A stretch of DNA of 64,000 nucleotides from Pseudoxanthomonas sp. J35 (lineage in GTDB: Bacteria; Pseudomonadota; Gammaproteobacteria; Xanthomonadales; Xanthomonadaceae), in assembly GCF_000513995.1 (NCBI RefSeq), contig NZ_AZVB01000012.1:1-64000 (forward strand), read 5' to 3'. Below the pieces are notes generated by a model that was not told the DNA's origin, made no database searches, and saw only the letters and a program-made list of their open reading frames with translations. Below are positions 47,969 to 57,232 of this stretch, one piece after another. The position numbers and the translations under genes were made by a program. The first letter of the stretch is position 1, and every line of letters begins with the position of its first letter.

Positions 47969-48967
47969 TCAGCCGTGCGCGACCGCGCGGCGCGCGGCGG
48001 CGACGATCCGGTCCACGCCCGGCAGGTACTTCATTTCCAGCCGGAACAGCGGGATGTGCGTGTCGTAGCCGGTGACGCGCTCGACCGGCGCGACCAGGTC
48101 GTACATCGACTGCTCGGCCAGGCGCGCGGCGATCTCGGCGCCGAAGCCGGCGGTGCGCGGGGCTTCCTGCACGATCACGCAGCGGCCGGTGCGCGAGACC
48201 GATTCGGCGATGGTGTCGAAGTCCAGCGGACGCAGCGTGGCCACGTCGATCACCTCGGCGCTGATGCCTTCCTTCGCCAGGGCGTCGGCGGCCTCCAGCG
48301 CTTCCTTCACCTGCGCGCCCCAGGCGACCAGGGTCACGTCGGTGCCGTCGCGCAGCACGAAGCACACGTCCAGCGGCAGCGCCTCGCCGTCGTTGGCGAC
48401 CACTTCCTTGTACTGGCGGTAGATCCGCTTCGGCTCCATGTAGATGACCGGGTCCGGCTCGCGGATCGCGGCCAGCAGCAGGCCGTAGGCGCGCTGCGGC
48501 GAGGACGGCATGACCACGCGCAGGCCCGGGACGTTGGTGAAGATCGCCTCGTTGGCCTCGCTGTGGTGCTCCGGCGCGCGGATGCCGCCGCCCCACGGCA
48601 CGCGCAGCACCATCGGGCAGTGCAGGCGGCCGCGGGTGCGGTTGCGCAGGCGCGCGGCGTGGCAGACCAGGTGATCGACCATCGGGTAGACGAAGCCGTC
48701 GAACTGGGCTTCGGCCACCGGCTTCATGCCCTGCGCGGCCAGGCCGACCGACAGGCCGGCGATGGTGGTCTCGTCCAGCGGCGTGTCGAGCACGCGCTGC
48801 GGGCCGAACTTCTGCTGCAGGCCGGCGGTGGCGCGGAACACGCCGCCGTTGACGCCCACGTCCTCGCCCAGCACCAGCACCGACGGGTCGTGTTCCAGTT
48901 CCCAGGCCAGCGCCTGGGTGATGGCCTCGATCAGGGTGATCGGCGCGGCGGTGGGCGTGGCGGTCAT
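47969..48967 (-). CDS. bkdA2: Branched-chain 2-oxoacid dehydrogenase E1 beta subunit
   Basis: The 332-residue subunit pairs with E1alpha to decarboxylate branched-chain 2-oxoacids with thiamine diphosphate. It has the transketolase-like motif LGEDVGVNGGVFRATAGLQ, the pyrimidine-binding region DTPLDETTIAGLSVGLAAQG and the C-terminal transketolase domain (DVTLVAWGAQ, RVTGYDTHIP). The ATG at 48967 was chosen: GTGGAGC precedes it and MTATPTAAPITLIEAI fits the family. The in-frame ATG at 49069 would overlap E1alpha by 8 bases and add 34 residues. The gap to E2 is 99 bp. Confidence 0.9.
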   Translation of the reverse strand: MTATPTAAPITLIEAITQALAWELEHDPSVLVLGEDVGVNGGVFRATAGLQQKFGPQRVLDTPLDETTIAGLSVGLAAQGMKPVAEAQFDGFVYPMVDHLVCHAARLRNRTRGRLHCPMVLRVPWGGGIRAPEHHSEANEAIFTNVPGLRVVMPSSPQRAYGLLLAAIREPDPVIYMEPKRIYRQYKEVVANDGEALPLDVCFVLRDGTDVTLVAWGAQVKEALEAADALAKEGISAEVIDVATLRPLDFDTIAESVSRTGRCVIVQEAPRTAGFGAEIAARLAEQSMYDLVAPVERVTGYDTHIPLFRLEMKYLPGVDRIVAAARRAVAHG

Positions 48968-49061
48968 CGGCTGGGCTCCACGGTCGTGGGCGCGCGAGGC
49001 GTCGTGGCCGAGGCCATTGTCGACCGGCCCGGCCTGGGTGTCGCGGTGGTGGCTGCGGATG

Positions 49062-50159
49062 TCATCCATGGCGCTGCTCCAGGGCACGCTGTTCAAGGGC
49101 CATCGCGGCAGCCCGCTGGGCCAGCAGCTCCGGCGGCGGATCCGCGTACAGGTAATCGAACATGGCTTCCACCGGTTGCACCGGGGTGGCCAGGTAGGCG
49201 TCCACCTCGATGGCGATCAGGCGGTCGCATTCCTCCTTCCAGGCCGCTTCCTCGGCCTCGCTCCACGCGCCGTGCGCGGTGAGCCAGGTACGCAGGCGGG
49301 CGATCGGCTCCTCCTGCCAGGCGGCCTTGACCTCGGCGTCGTCGCGGTAGCGGCGCGCGTCGTCGGCGGTGGTGTGGTCGGACAGGCGGTAGGTCATGAA
49401 CTCGATGACGGTGCCACCGCCGCCGTTGCGGGCGCGTTCGACGGCCTGGCGCATGCCTTCCAGCACCGCGACCAGGTCGTTGCCGTCCACCTGCAGGCAG
49501 TGCAGGCCGCCGGCGATGCCCTTCTGCGCCAGGGTCTGCGCGCCGGTCTGCGCCGAGCGCGGCACCGAGATGGCCCAGCCGTTGTTGACCACGCCCAGCA
49601 CCAGCGGCAGCCGGTAGGCGCCGGCGGAGTTGAGCGCGGCGTAGAAGTCGGTCTTGGAGGTGCCGCCGTCGCCGCAGGTGGCCACGGCCACGTTGGGCTG
49701 GCCGCGCAGCTTGAACGACAGCGCCGCGCCGGCCGCGTGCAGGCATTGGGTGGAGATCGGCACGCAGAACGGGAAGTCGTGGCGCGCGCCGCCTTCCTGG
49801 AAGTCGTTGCCGCGCTCGTCGCCGCCCCAGTAGAGCAGGACCTCGCGCGGGCGCACGCCACGCATGAACAGGGTGCCGTATTCGCGGTAGCTGGGGGCGT
49901 AGACGTCGTCCTCGGCCATCGCGGCGCCGATGCCGACGTGGGTGGCCTCGTGGCCCAGGCAGGAGGCGTAGGTGCCGAGCTTGCCGGTGCGCTGAAGCGC
50001 CACGGCCTTGGTGTCGAAATGGCGCACGTACAGCATCTGCTTGAACAGCGGCAGCAGCACCGCCGGATCGCGCAGGGCAGGGGGGAATTCCCGGACCGGC
50101 GTGCCATCCGGTCCGAGGTAGCGGAGGTACTGGATTTCGAAACTTGCGGCGAGGGTCAT
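49062..50159 (-). CDS. bkdA1: Branched-chain 2-oxoacid dehydrogenase E1 alpha subunit
   Basis: The 365-residue subunit binds thiamine diphosphate through [18 protein letters not shown], ending with VVNNGWAIS. The conserved histidine-rich loop [17 protein letters not shown] matches the phosphorylation-loop region of BCKDH E1alpha. The substrate preference is branched-chain rather than pyruvate because E1beta and E2 are of the Bkd type; this remains an inference. The ATG at 50159 begins [12 protein letters not shown]; upstream in-frame ATG codons at 50204 and 50189 are less family-like. It is the first gene of the leftward operon and is divergent from kynA. Confidence 0.9.
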   Translation of the reverse strand: MTLAASFEIQYLRYLGPDGTPVREFPPALRDPAVLLPLFKQMLYVRHFDTKAVALQRTGKLGTYASCLGHEATHVGIGAAMAEDDVYAPSYREYGTLFMRGVRPREVLLYWGGDERGNDFQEGGARHDFPFCVPISTQCLHAAGAALSFKLRGQPNVAVATCGDGGTSKTDFYAALNSAGAYRLPLVLGVVNNGWAISVPRSAQTGAQTLAQKGIAGGLHCLQVDGNDLVAVLEGMRQAVERARNGGGGTVIEFMTYRLSDHTTADDARRYRDDAEVKAAWQEEPIARLRTWLTAHGAWSEAEEAAWKEECDRLIAIEVDAYLATPVQPVEAMFDYLYADPPPELLAQRAAAMALEQRALEQRHG

Positions 50160-50371
50160 CGCGTGCGTCACCGGGGGCGCGAACTGCATACGGGAAAGTT
50201 GCACATGGTACGGACTCGAGGCTGAAAACCCGCCCTGCGCTGCAACAACCCTTGTGTTCCGCGGACTTGCGCGGCGCCGCGACGCCGCCGTCCAGGCATG
50301 ACAACGGTGGGCAGGCGGGCCGCGAGAGCGGCTGGGTTACCCTCTGCGGCCCCACTATGCGACTCCTGCCG

Positions 50372-51235
50372 ATGAGCCTGGACAAGAACCAGCGTCCCCT
50401 CGAACCGGGCATCCACACCGACCTGGAAGGGCGGATGACCTACGCCGGCTACCTGCAGCTGGACCGCCTGCTGTCCGCACAGAAGCCGCTGTCGGACCCG
50501 CCGCACCACGACGAGATGCTGTTCATCATCCAGCACCAGGTCTCGGAGCTGTGGCTGAAGCTGCTGATGCACGAGCTGCAGGCCGCCAGGGTGTTCATGC
50601 GCGCCGACCAGGTCTGGCAGTGCCGCAAGGTCATGGCCCGCGGCAAGCAGGTGCTGCGCCAGCTGGTCGAGCAGTGGTCGGTGCTGGAGACGATGACGCC
50701 CTCCGAGTACATGGGCTTCCGCGACCTGCTGGGCCCGTCCTCGGGCTTCCAGTCGCTGCAGTACCGCGCCATCGAGTTCCTGCTGGGCAACAAGAACCCG
50801 GACATGGTCAAGGTGTTCGCCCACGACCCCGCCGGGCAGGCGGCGCTGCGCGCCGAGCTGGAGGCGCCGAGCCTGTACGAGGAGTTCCTGCGCTACCTGG
50901 CCCGCTTCGGCCACGCGATCCCGGCGCAGTACCTGGACCGGAGCCGGGACTGGACCGTGGCCCACGTCTCCGATCCGGCGCTGCTGCCGGTGTTCGAGCG
51001 GATCTACGAGGACACCGACCGCTACTGGCGCGAGTACTCGCTGTGCGAGGACCTGGTGGACCTGGAGACCCAGTTCCAGCTGTGGCGCTTCCGCCACATG
51101 CGCACGGTGATGCGGATCATCGGCTTCAAGCGCGGCACCGGCGGTTCCAGCGGCGTGGGGTTCCTGCGCGATGCGCTGGAACTGACGTTTTTCCCCGAGC
51201 TTTTCGCGGTGCGGACCAGCATCGGGCCGGGCTGA
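50372..51235 (+). CDS. kynA: Tryptophan 2,3-dioxygenase
   Basis: The 287-residue heme enzyme opens the indole ring of L-tryptophan to N-formylkynurenine. The distal histidine lies in [16 protein letters not shown], the substrate loop is [12 protein letters not shown] and the heme-ligand histidine is in [14 protein letters not shown]. The length matches the short bacterial form. The ATG at 50372 ([20 protein letters not shown]) fits the family start; the in-frame ATG at 50357 would add five residues. It stands alone: no kynurenine formamidase or kynureninase is nearby, so the rest of the pathway must be elsewhere. Confidence 0.93.
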   Translation: MSLDKNQRPLEPGIHTDLEGRMTYAGYLQLDRLLSAQKPLSDPPHHDEMLFIIQHQVSELWLKLLMHELQAARVFMRADQVWQCRKVMARGKQVLRQLVEQWSVLETMTPSEYMGFRDLLGPSSGFQSLQYRAIEFLLGNKNPDMVKVFAHDPAGQAALRAELEAPSLYEEFLRYLARFGHAIPAQYLDRSRDWTVAHVSDPALLPVFERIYEDTDRYWREYSLCEDLVDLETQFQLWRFRHMRTVMRIIGFKRGTGGSSGVGFLRDALELTFFPELFAVRTSIGPG

Positions 51236-51404
51236 ACGCGGCCTCCACGGCCGCGGGGCGCGGGCAAACGGCTGAAATGCAAGGGGAAGCCGCCTCGTCG
51301 CCGCGCCGCCGGCGGCGTTTCCGCATTGACGCACGGCGCCGCGTCGGGGATGCTCGCCCGACCCCGCGGGTCGCCCCGCCAGTATCGAAGCCACAAGGAA
51401 TTCC

Positions 51405-53144
51405 ATGAGCGCCGACGTCGTCGAGCCCAAGGTCGCGGCACCGCCGCGCAACCCGTCCATCCCCGAGTTCGCCCAGGTCATGGGCCATCCGCGCCCGCTG
51501 TGGATGCTGTTCATGACCGAGTTCTGGGAACGCTTCGCCTTCTACGGCATGCGCTGGGCGCTGGTGCTGTACATCGTCGCCCAGTTCTACAACGGCGACG
51601 CCAAGGGCGAGGCCCCGGCCAGCGAGCTGTACGGCGCCTACCTGGCGCTGGTGTACGCGGCGGCGATCTTCGGCGGCTACGTGGCCGACAAGCTGATCGG
51701 CTACCAGCGGTCGATCCTGGTCGGCGCCTCCTTCATGGCGGCCGGCCTGTTCATGATCATGGCCCCCAGCGAGACCATGCTGAAGCTGGGCCTGGCCACG
51801 ATCATCGTCGGCAACGGCCTGTTCAAGCCGATCATCTCCACCATGGTCGGCAAGCTCTACGCCACCGAGGACCAGCGCCGCGACTCGGGCTTCACCATCT
51901 TCTACATGGGCATCAACCTCGGTGCCTTCATCGCCCCGATCCTGACCGGCTGGCTGGCCGAGCGCATGTTCGGCGGCACCCCGGAGCTGCCGGCCTACAA
52001 GGTGGTGTTCATCGCCTCGGGCATCGGCATGCTGTTCAGCCTGCTGTGGTTCTGGTTCGGCCGCAGCCAGCTCAAGGGCATCGGCGCGGCCCCGGCCGAG
52101 GCCACCGGCCTGGGCCGCGTGGCCATGGTCATCGTCGGCGCGCTGGTCGCCATCCCGGTGTACTACTGGCTGCTGACCATCGGCGCCGGCGTGCTCAACT
52201 GGATCCTGATCGCGCTGTTCGTCGCCCCGGCGATCATGCTGCTGGTCGAGGGCATCCGCGAGGGCAAGGTGCAGCGCGACATGGTGATCGCGATGCTGAT
52301 CATCTTCGGCTTCAACGTGCTGTTCTGGATGTTCTTCGAGCAGGCCGGCAGCTCGTTCAACTTCCTCGCCCAGAACATCGTCAACCGCGACTTCGGCGGC
52401 TGGATCTTCCCGGTCGGCTGGTTCCAGTCGGTGAACTCGATCGCCATCATCACCCTGGCGCCGATCATCGCCTGGCTGTGGGTGAAGTTGGCTGGGATTT
52501 CGCTGGCCGAGCGCACCTCGCGGCTGCTCGCACTCGCCGCGGCGGTGGCCGGGTTCGTTATCCTGACCTTCGCCGGCCTGCGCGTGGCTGGGGCCATGGC
52601 CGCGTCTGGGGCTCCGCTCTGGATGTGGGCACTGGTTTCTGTAGTCGGGCTCGGCCTGCTTGCGCTTGTCGTCTACTCCGTAGTGCTTGATTTGCGTACA
52701 ACAGGCAAGTCCGCCAACCCGTCGATCCCGCGCAAGTTCGGCCTGGGCCTGATCTTCAACGGCCTGGCCTTCCTGCTGCTGATGTTCGCCCTGTCCAGCC
52801 TGGTCGACCCGGCCACGCTGAAGATCCCGTTCTGGACCCTGTTCATGGTCTACGTCATCCAGTCGGTGGGCGAGCTGTGCCTGTCGCCGATCGGCCTGTC
52901 GATGACCACCAAGCTGGCCCCGGCCAAGCTGACCGGCCTGGCCATGGGCGGCTGGTTCCTGTCGATCGCCATCGGCAACAACCTGTCGGGCATCTTCGCC
53001 TCCAGCGTCAGCGGCGAGGGCGGCATGACCACCGAGTCGGCGCTGGCCGGCTACACCTTCGGCTTCTGGGCGCTGCTGGGCGCCGGCGTGCTGCTGTTCC
53101 TGATCGCGCCGCTGATCCAGAAGCTGATGCACGGGGTGAAGTGA
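51405..53144 (+). CDS. POT-family peptide transporter with inserted two-helix segment
   Basis: The 579-residue protein imports di- and tripeptides with protons. The POT signatures are EFWERFAFYG (ExxER motif, TM1), FYMGINLGAFIAP (TM5) and FEQAGSS on TM7. TM1-TM6, the extra bacterial pair HA-HB and TM7-TM12 can be followed. Between TM8 (ending AWLWVK) and TM9 (starting NPSIPRKFGLGL), where family members have a short loop, there are about 75 extra residues (361-435) containing two predicted helices. Their codons (GTA, CTT, TCT, GCT, GGG, ACA, GAT) differ from the strongly GC-ending codons on either side. The gene remains in frame. The upstream gap of 169 bp holds no gene. Confidence 0.88.
   Translation: MSADVVEPKVAAPPRNPSIPEFAQVMGHPRPLWMLFMTEFWERFAFYGMRWALVLYIVAQFYNGDAKGEAPASELYGAYLALVYAAAIFGGYVADKLIGYQRSILVGASFMAAGLFMIMAPSETMLKLGLATIIVGNGLFKPIISTMVGKLYATEDQRRDSGFTIFYMGINLGAFIAPILTGWLAERMFGGTPELPAYKVVFIASGIGMLFSLLWFWFGRSQLKGIGAAPAEATGLGRVAMVIVGALVAIPVYYWLLTIGAGVLNWILIALFVAPAIMLLVEGIREGKVQRDMVIAMLIIFGFNVLFWMFFEQAGSSFNFLAQNIVNRDFGGWIFPVGWFQSVNSIAIITLAPIIAWLWVKLAGISLAERTSRLLALAAAVAGFVILTFAGLRVAGAMAASGAPLWMWALVSVVGLGLLALVVYSVVLDLRTTGKSANPSIPRKFGLGLIFNGLAFLLLMFALSSLVDPATLKIPFWTLFMVYVIQSVGELCLSPIGLSMTTKLAPAKLTGLAMGGWFLSIAIGNNLSGIFASSVSGEGGMTTESALAGYTFGFWALLGAGVLLFLIAPLIQKLMHGVK
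52488..52710 (+). other. Codon-anomalous insert within the POT transporter gene
   Basis: These bases encode two membrane helices (AAAVAGFVILTFAGLRVAG and WALVSVVGLGLLALVVYSVV) that have no counterpart in the usual 14-helix bacterial POT layout. The codon choice is unusual for this window: TTG, GCT, GGG, ATT, GCA, GTT, TCT, GTA, CTT, GAT, CGT and two ACA codons occur within about 70 codons, whereas the flanks use almost only GCC, CTG, GGC, GTC/GTG and ACC. Confidence 0.7.
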
Positions 53145-53146
53145 GG

Positions 53147-53788
53147 ATGGCGGCGGGCGTCCGCACGATGCTCCCGGCGGCCCTGGTCGTGGCCTTGCTG
53201 GCCGCCTGCAGCGGCCAAGAGCCGCCGCCGCCGTCGGGTCCGCCGCTGCCGGTGGACACCACGCCGCAGAAGCCGCCGGTGGCCGACACGAGCGAGCGGG
53301 TCGCCTCCGGCAACACGCGCGCGGCGGCCGACATCGCCGCCATCGCCGCGCTCGGCGCGGCCTTCGACCCGAACCGCAGCGCCGCCAACGACCTGGAGAC
53401 CGCCAAGGTCGAGGCCAAGCGCGGCAACCGCCGCATCGTGCTGGAGCTGGGCGATGCCAGCTGCGGCGAATGCGCGGCGCTGGACGAGGCGATCGAGGGC
53501 GAGGCGCCGCTGCGCCACCTGCGCGATGCCGGCTTCATCTGGGTCAAGGTCGACCGCAGCGCGGCGGCAAACGCCGATTTCCTCGCCCGTTACCCGGGCA
53601 GCGCCGAAGCGCCGGCACCGCACCTGCTGGTGCTGGATGCCGACGCGCAGGTGCTGCACGAACAGTCCAGCGGCGAGGGCGAGCTGCTGCGCAAGGGCAA
53701 GCCGGACCGGCGCAGGATCCGCGCCTTCCTCGAGGAATGGACGCCACCGGAACAGCCCGCGACGCCGGAGCCCGCATCCGGTGGATGA
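53147..53788 (+). CDS. Thioredoxin-like lipoprotein
   Basis: The 213-residue protein has a lipoprotein signal (LVVALLAAC, lipobox LAAC) and a proline-rich linker (residues 20-45). A thioredoxin-like fold follows, with IVLELGDASCGECAALDEAI containing the active-site CGEC, and IWVKVDRSAAAN, then HLLVLDADAQVLHEQSSGEG. It is probably a periplasmic redox protein anchored to a membrane. The CxxC and the position of the following charged residues resemble DsbD-gamma or thioredoxin-family lipoproteins. It begins 2 bp after the transporter stop and ends at a terminator, so the two form a transcript. Confidence 0.85.
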   Translation: MAAGVRTMLPAALVVALLAACSGQEPPPPSGPPLPVDTTPQKPPVADTSERVASGNTRAAADIAAIAALGAAFDPNRSAANDLETAKVEAKRGNRRIVLELGDASCGECAALDEAIEGEAPLRHLRDAGFIWVKVDRSAAANADFLARYPGSAEAPAPHLLVLDADAQVLHEQSSGEGELLRKGKPDRRRIRAFLEEWTPPEQPATPEPASGG

Positions 53789-53791
53789 AGG

Positions 53792-53825
53792 AACGGCGCC
53801 CTTGGGGGGCGCCGTTTCCTTTTGC
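53792..53825. terminator. Intrinsic terminator between convergent genes
   Basis: AACGGCGCCC (53792-53801) pairs with GGGCGCCGTT (53807-53816), followed by a T-rich run (TTCCTTTTG). It lies between the thioredoxin-like gene and the MarR gene and may serve the forward direction in particular. Confidence 0.85.
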
Positions 53826-53849
53826 GGTCCGCGTTTCCCGTGCGGCGGA

Positions 53850-54350
53850 TCAGGTGCCGTCGCGCAGCGCCGCCAGGCCGGGGCCGGACAGCTTCTGCAG
53901 CAGGCGGTCGAGGGTGGCGCGTTCCTCGGCGTCGAGGGTGGCGATCAGCCGCTGCTCGCAGGCCAGCGCCAGCGGCGCGACCTCGTCGTAGACGGTGTAG
54001 CCCACGTCGGAAAGCGCGAGCACGGAGCGGCGGCGGTCGTCGCTGTGGATCTCGCGCTTGATCAGCCCGCGTTCGAGCAGGCGCGCGACCGCACGGCTGA
54101 CCGCGACCTTGTCCATCGCGGTGCGCTCGGCGACCTCGTTGGCCGACAGGTCGGGGAAGCGGCCGAGCACGGCCATCACCCGCCATTCGGTGATCGCCAG
54201 GCCGAAACGCTTCTGGTAGAGGTCGGCGATGGTCTGGCTGACCCGGTTGGAGAGCACGCTCAACCGGTATGGCAGGAAGTTCTCCAGCGCCAGTTCCGCG
54301 TGGCCGGAGGCGCCCGCAGGCGCGGTGTCAGGAGCATTGGAAGCAGACAT
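53850..54350 (-). CDS. MarR-family regulator divergent from hpd
   Basis: The 166-residue protein has the MarR winged helix: LAITEWRVMAVLGRFPDLSA, recognition helix KVAVSRAVARLLERGLI and wing DDRRRSVLALSDVG. The C-terminal helices form the dimer interface. It is divergent from the 4-hydroxyphenylpyruvate dioxygenase gene and the 94-bp gap contains a palindrome, so it is likely to control hpd and its own expression in response to a tyrosine-pathway metabolite. That role is inferred from context; MarR regulators next to hpd or hmgA do this in related bacteria. Confidence 0.88.
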   Translation of the reverse strand: MSASNAPDTAPAGASGHAELALENFLPYRLSVLSNRVSQTIADLYQKRFGLAITEWRVMAVLGRFPDLSANEVAERTAMDKVAVSRAVARLLERGLIKREIHSDDRRRSVLALSDVGYTVYDEVAPLALACEQRLIATLDAEERATLDRLLQKLSGPGLAALRDGT

Positions 54351-54370
54351 TGCGGCAGGGCACCTTGCTT

Positions 54371-54390
54371 ATGGTTGCAGACGTAACTAT
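54371..54390. promoter_or_regulatory. Candidate MarR operator between marR gene and hpd
   Basis: ATGGTTGC-AGAC-GTAACTAT is an imperfect inverted repeat, with six of eight positions matched between arms. It lies 20 bp before the MarR gene start and 55 bp before hpd, where a repressor would block one or both promoters. Confidence 0.6.
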
Positions 54391-54444
54391 AAAGAGCGTT
54401 TCGACAGAACCCCGCTTCCCCGGCGGGGTGTTCAGGAAGCCATC

Positions 54445-55572
54445 ATGACCGCGCAATCGCAAGTCCTCCACACCTCCGCCGCCGGCCCGGGCGCGGATGC
54501 CCCCGCCGAGCTGTTCGAGAACCCGATGGGCATCGACGGCTTCGAGTTCGTCGAGTTCGCCGCGCCGCAGGGGCAGGGCCAGCTGCTGCACGACTACTTC
54601 CGCAAGCTGGGCTTCGTCCAGGTCGCGCGCCACAAGACCCGCCCGATCAGCACCTACCGCCAGGGCGACTGCACCTTCCTGGTCAACGAGGATCCGGATT
54701 CGTTCGCCGCGCGCTTCGCCGCCGAGCACGGCCCCAGCGCCTGCGGCTTCGCCATCCGGGTGAAGAAGCTGGCCGACTGGGTGCGCACCCAGACCTTGAA
54801 GAACGGCGCCGAGCCGTTCGCGCCGGAGGACGAGCTGACCAAGGCCGTCGCCGCGCCGGTGATCAAGGGCATCGGCGGCTGCATGCTGTACCTGGTCGAC
54901 CGCTACGACGACAAGGGCACCATCCACGACCCGGACTACGAATACGTGCCCGGCGTGGAGCTGATGCCGAAGGGCTTCGGCCTGACCTTCATCGACCACC
55001 TGACCCACAACCTGTACCAGGGCAACATGGCCAAGTGGGCGGACTACTACGAGCGGCTGTTCAACTTCCGCGAGATCCGCTACTTCGATATCAAGGGCGC
55101 CAAGACCGGCCTGCTGTCCAAGGCGATGACCGCGCCGGACGGCATGGTGCGCATCCCGCTCAACGAGTCCTCCGACCCGAAGTCGCAGATCAACGAGTAC
55201 CTGGACGCGTACCACGGCGAAGGCATCCAGCACGTGGCCTGCTTCACCGACGACATCTACGAGACGGTCGAGCAGATGCGCGAGGCCGGCGTCGAGTTCC
55301 TCGACACCCCGGACACCTACTTCGAGGTGATCGACCAGCGCATCCCCGAGCACGGCGAGGACCTGGAGCGCCTGCGCAGGAACCGCATCCTGATCGATGC
55401 CGACCCGGAGACGAAGAAGCGCAAGCTGCTGCAGATCTTCACCCAGAACGCGATCGGCCCGATCTTCTTCGAGATCATCCAGCGCAAGGGCAACCAGGGC
55501 TTTGGCGAAGGCAACTTCCAGGCGTTGTTCGAGAGCATCGAGCGCGACCAGATGCGCCGCGGGGTGCTCTGA
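54445..55572 (+). CDS. hpd: 4-hydroxyphenylpyruvate dioxygenase
   Basis: The 375-residue Fe(II) enzyme converts 4-hydroxyphenylpyruvate to homogentisate. Two VOC-type domains are present. Iron ligands are the histidines in [10 protein letters not shown] and [12 protein letters not shown] and the glutamate in [12 protein letters not shown]. The C-terminal region [21 protein letters not shown] closes the active site as in known enzymes. The length matches the bacterial form. The ATG at 54445 follows AGGAAG. It is upstream of hmgA (254 bp apart) and divergent from a MarR regulator. Confidence 0.95.
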   Translation: MTAQSQVLHTSAAGPGADAPAELFENPMGIDGFEFVEFAAPQGQGQLLHDYFRKLGFVQVARHKTRPISTYRQGDCTFLVNEDPDSFAARFAAEHGPSACGFAIRVKKLADWVRTQTLKNGAEPFAPEDELTKAVAAPVIKGIGGCMLYLVDRYDDKGTIHDPDYEYVPGVELMPKGFGLTFIDHLTHNLYQGNMAKWADYYERLFNFREIRYFDIKGAKTGLLSKAMTAPDGMVRIPLNESSDPKSQINEYLDAYHGEGIQHVACFTDDIYETVEQMREAGVEFLDTPDTYFEVIDQRIPEHGEDLERLRRNRILIDADPETKKRKLLQIFTQNAIGPIFFEIIQRKGNQGFGEGNFQALFESIERDQMRRGVL

Positions 55573-55826
55573 CAGAACGATGGGCAGATCCCCTCTCCCT
55601 CCGGGGGAGGGGTAAGGGAGAGGGGAGGGATCATGGCGACCTCCCCCCGCTCCCCACGATTCTCCTTCGGAACGCCCGCCAGCCGGAGCGGGCGGACGGA
55701 GGCCGGACGAAGGTTGTGGAGATATCTGCGCGGTTCCCGACGCGATCTGGAATGCAGTCGGGGACCCTGCCCTCCCCCCCGCCCCTCTCCCGGCGGGAGA
55801 GGGGAGACAGACAAAGGCGGACGACG
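55573..55826. other. 254-bp intergenic region with two GC-rich hairpins
   Basis: CCCCTCTCCCTCCGGGGGAGGGG lies at about 55591-55613 (an imperfect hairpin) and a clear one, CCCCTCTCCC-GGC-GGGAGAGGGG, at 55781-55803. They resemble REP-like elements common in intergenic DNA of this group. No gene between hpd and hmgA is supported. A ribosome site is not obvious before hmgA (AAAGGCGG). Confidence 0.55.
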
Positions 55827-57128
55827 ATGAACGCTGTGAATGGACTGACCTACATGACCGGTTTCGGCAACGAGTTCGCCACCGAGGCGGTGGCGGGGAC
55901 GCTGCCGGTCGGGCAGAACTCGCCGCAGCGGGTGGCGCACGGGCTGTATGCCGAGCAGCTGTCCGGCAGCGCGTTCACCGCGCCGCGCGGGCAGAACCGG
56001 CGCAGTTGGCTGTACCGGATCCGCCCGGCGGTGATGCACGGCCGCTTCTCGCCGTTCGCGCAGCCGGCCTTCCACAACGACTTCGGCCACGGCCCGGTGC
56101 CGCCGGACCAGCTGCGCTGGGATCCGCTGCCACTGCCGTCGAAGCCGGCCGACTTCGTCGAGGGCCTGTACACCATGGCCGGCAACGGTTCGCCGGCGGT
56201 GCAGGCCGGCGTGGGCATCCACCTGTACGCCGCCGACCGCGACATGGCGGGGCGCTATTTCTACGACGCCGACGGCGAGCTGATGCTGGTGCCGCAGCTG
56301 GGCCGGCTGCGCGTCGCCACCGAGATGGGCGTGCTGGAGATCGAGCCGCAGCAGATCGCGGTGGTGCCGCGCGGCGTGCGCTTCCGCGTGGAGCTGCCGG
56401 ACGGCCCCTCGCGCGGTTACGTGCTGGAGAACTTCGGCGCGCCGCTGCGCCTGCCCGACCTGGGCCCGATCGGTGCCAACGGCCTGGCCAACCCGCGCGA
56501 CTTCGAGACGCCGGTGGCCGCTTACGAGGACCTGGAAGGCGGGTTCGAACTGGTCGCCAAGTTCCAGGGCCACCTGTGGCGCGCCGACATCGGCCACAGC
56601 CCGCTGGACGTGGTCGGCTGGCACGGCAACTACGCGCCGTACCGCTACGACCTGCGCCGCTTCAACACCATCGGCTCGATCAGCTACGACCACCCGGATC
56701 CGTCGATCTTCACCGTGCTCACCGGTCCCAGCGACACCCCGGGCACGGCGAACGTGGACTTCGCGATCTTCCCGCCGCGCTGGCTGGTGGCGCAGCACAC
56801 CTTCCGCCCGCCGTGGTTCCACCGCAACGTGGCCAGCGAGTTCATGGGTCTGGTGCACGGCGCCTACGACGCCAAGGCCGAGGGCTTCCTCCCCGGCGGC
56901 TGCTCCCTGCACAACTGCATGAGCGGGCATGGCCCGGATGCGGCGACCTTCGAGAAGGCGTCTGCGGCAGACCTGTCCAGGCCGGACGTGATCACCGACA
57001 CCATGGCTTTCATGTTCGAGACCCGCGGCGTGATCCGGCCGGCCGCGCAGGCGCTCGAAGCCGGGCACCGCCAGCGCGACTACCAGGAATGCTGGCGCGG
57101 GCTGCAGAAGCACTTCCGCACGCCCTGA
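55827..57128 (+). CDS. hmgA: Homogentisate 1,2-dioxygenase
   Basis: The 433-residue Fe(II) enzyme cleaves the homogentisate ring to maleylacetoacetate. Family motifs are [10 protein letters not shown] at the N-terminus, [29 protein letters not shown], the iron-ligand region [17 protein letters not shown] (H and E) and [15 protein letters not shown] with a third histidine. The length fits. It follows hpd on the same strand. The next pathway enzymes (maleylacetoacetate isomerase and fumarylacetoacetase) are not in the following 7 kb. Confidence 0.95.
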   Translation: MNAVNGLTYMTGFGNEFATEAVAGTLPVGQNSPQRVAHGLYAEQLSGSAFTAPRGQNRRSWLYRIRPAVMHGRFSPFAQPAFHNDFGHGPVPPDQLRWDPLPLPSKPADFVEGLYTMAGNGSPAVQAGVGIHLYAADRDMAGRYFYDADGELMLVPQLGRLRVATEMGVLEIEPQQIAVVPRGVRFRVELPDGPSRGYVLENFGAPLRLPDLGPIGANGLANPRDFETPVAAYEDLEGGFELVAKFQGHLWRADIGHSPLDVVGWHGNYAPYRYDLRRFNTIGSISYDHPDPSIFTVLTGPSDTPGTANVDFAIFPPRWLVAQHTFRPPWFHRNVASEFMGLVHGAYDAKAEGFLPGGCSLHNCMSGHGPDAATFEKASAADLSRPDVITDTMAFMFETRGVIRPAAQALEAGHRQRDYQECWRGLQKHFRTP

Positions 57129-57232
57129 GCGCCCTGGCGCGGACGCGGGTGATTGCCCCGCCGCGGCCTTCGCCCGGCTTTGACGCGGTTTTCGTCAGCC
57201 TTTCACCTGACCAAACCGCGCCCGGGGAAACG

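Noticed and set aside
46481-50159. Pyruvate dehydrogenase operon
   Set aside because: The E1 is split into alpha and beta subunits of branched-chain type and the E2 has one lipoyl domain. The E1alpha loop matches BCKDH, so a branched-chain complex is more likely, although substrate is not proven.
55633-55830. Short open frame between hpd and hmgA
   Set aside because: It lies in hairpin-rich intergenic DNA with proline- and arginine-rich translation and no ribosome site or homology.
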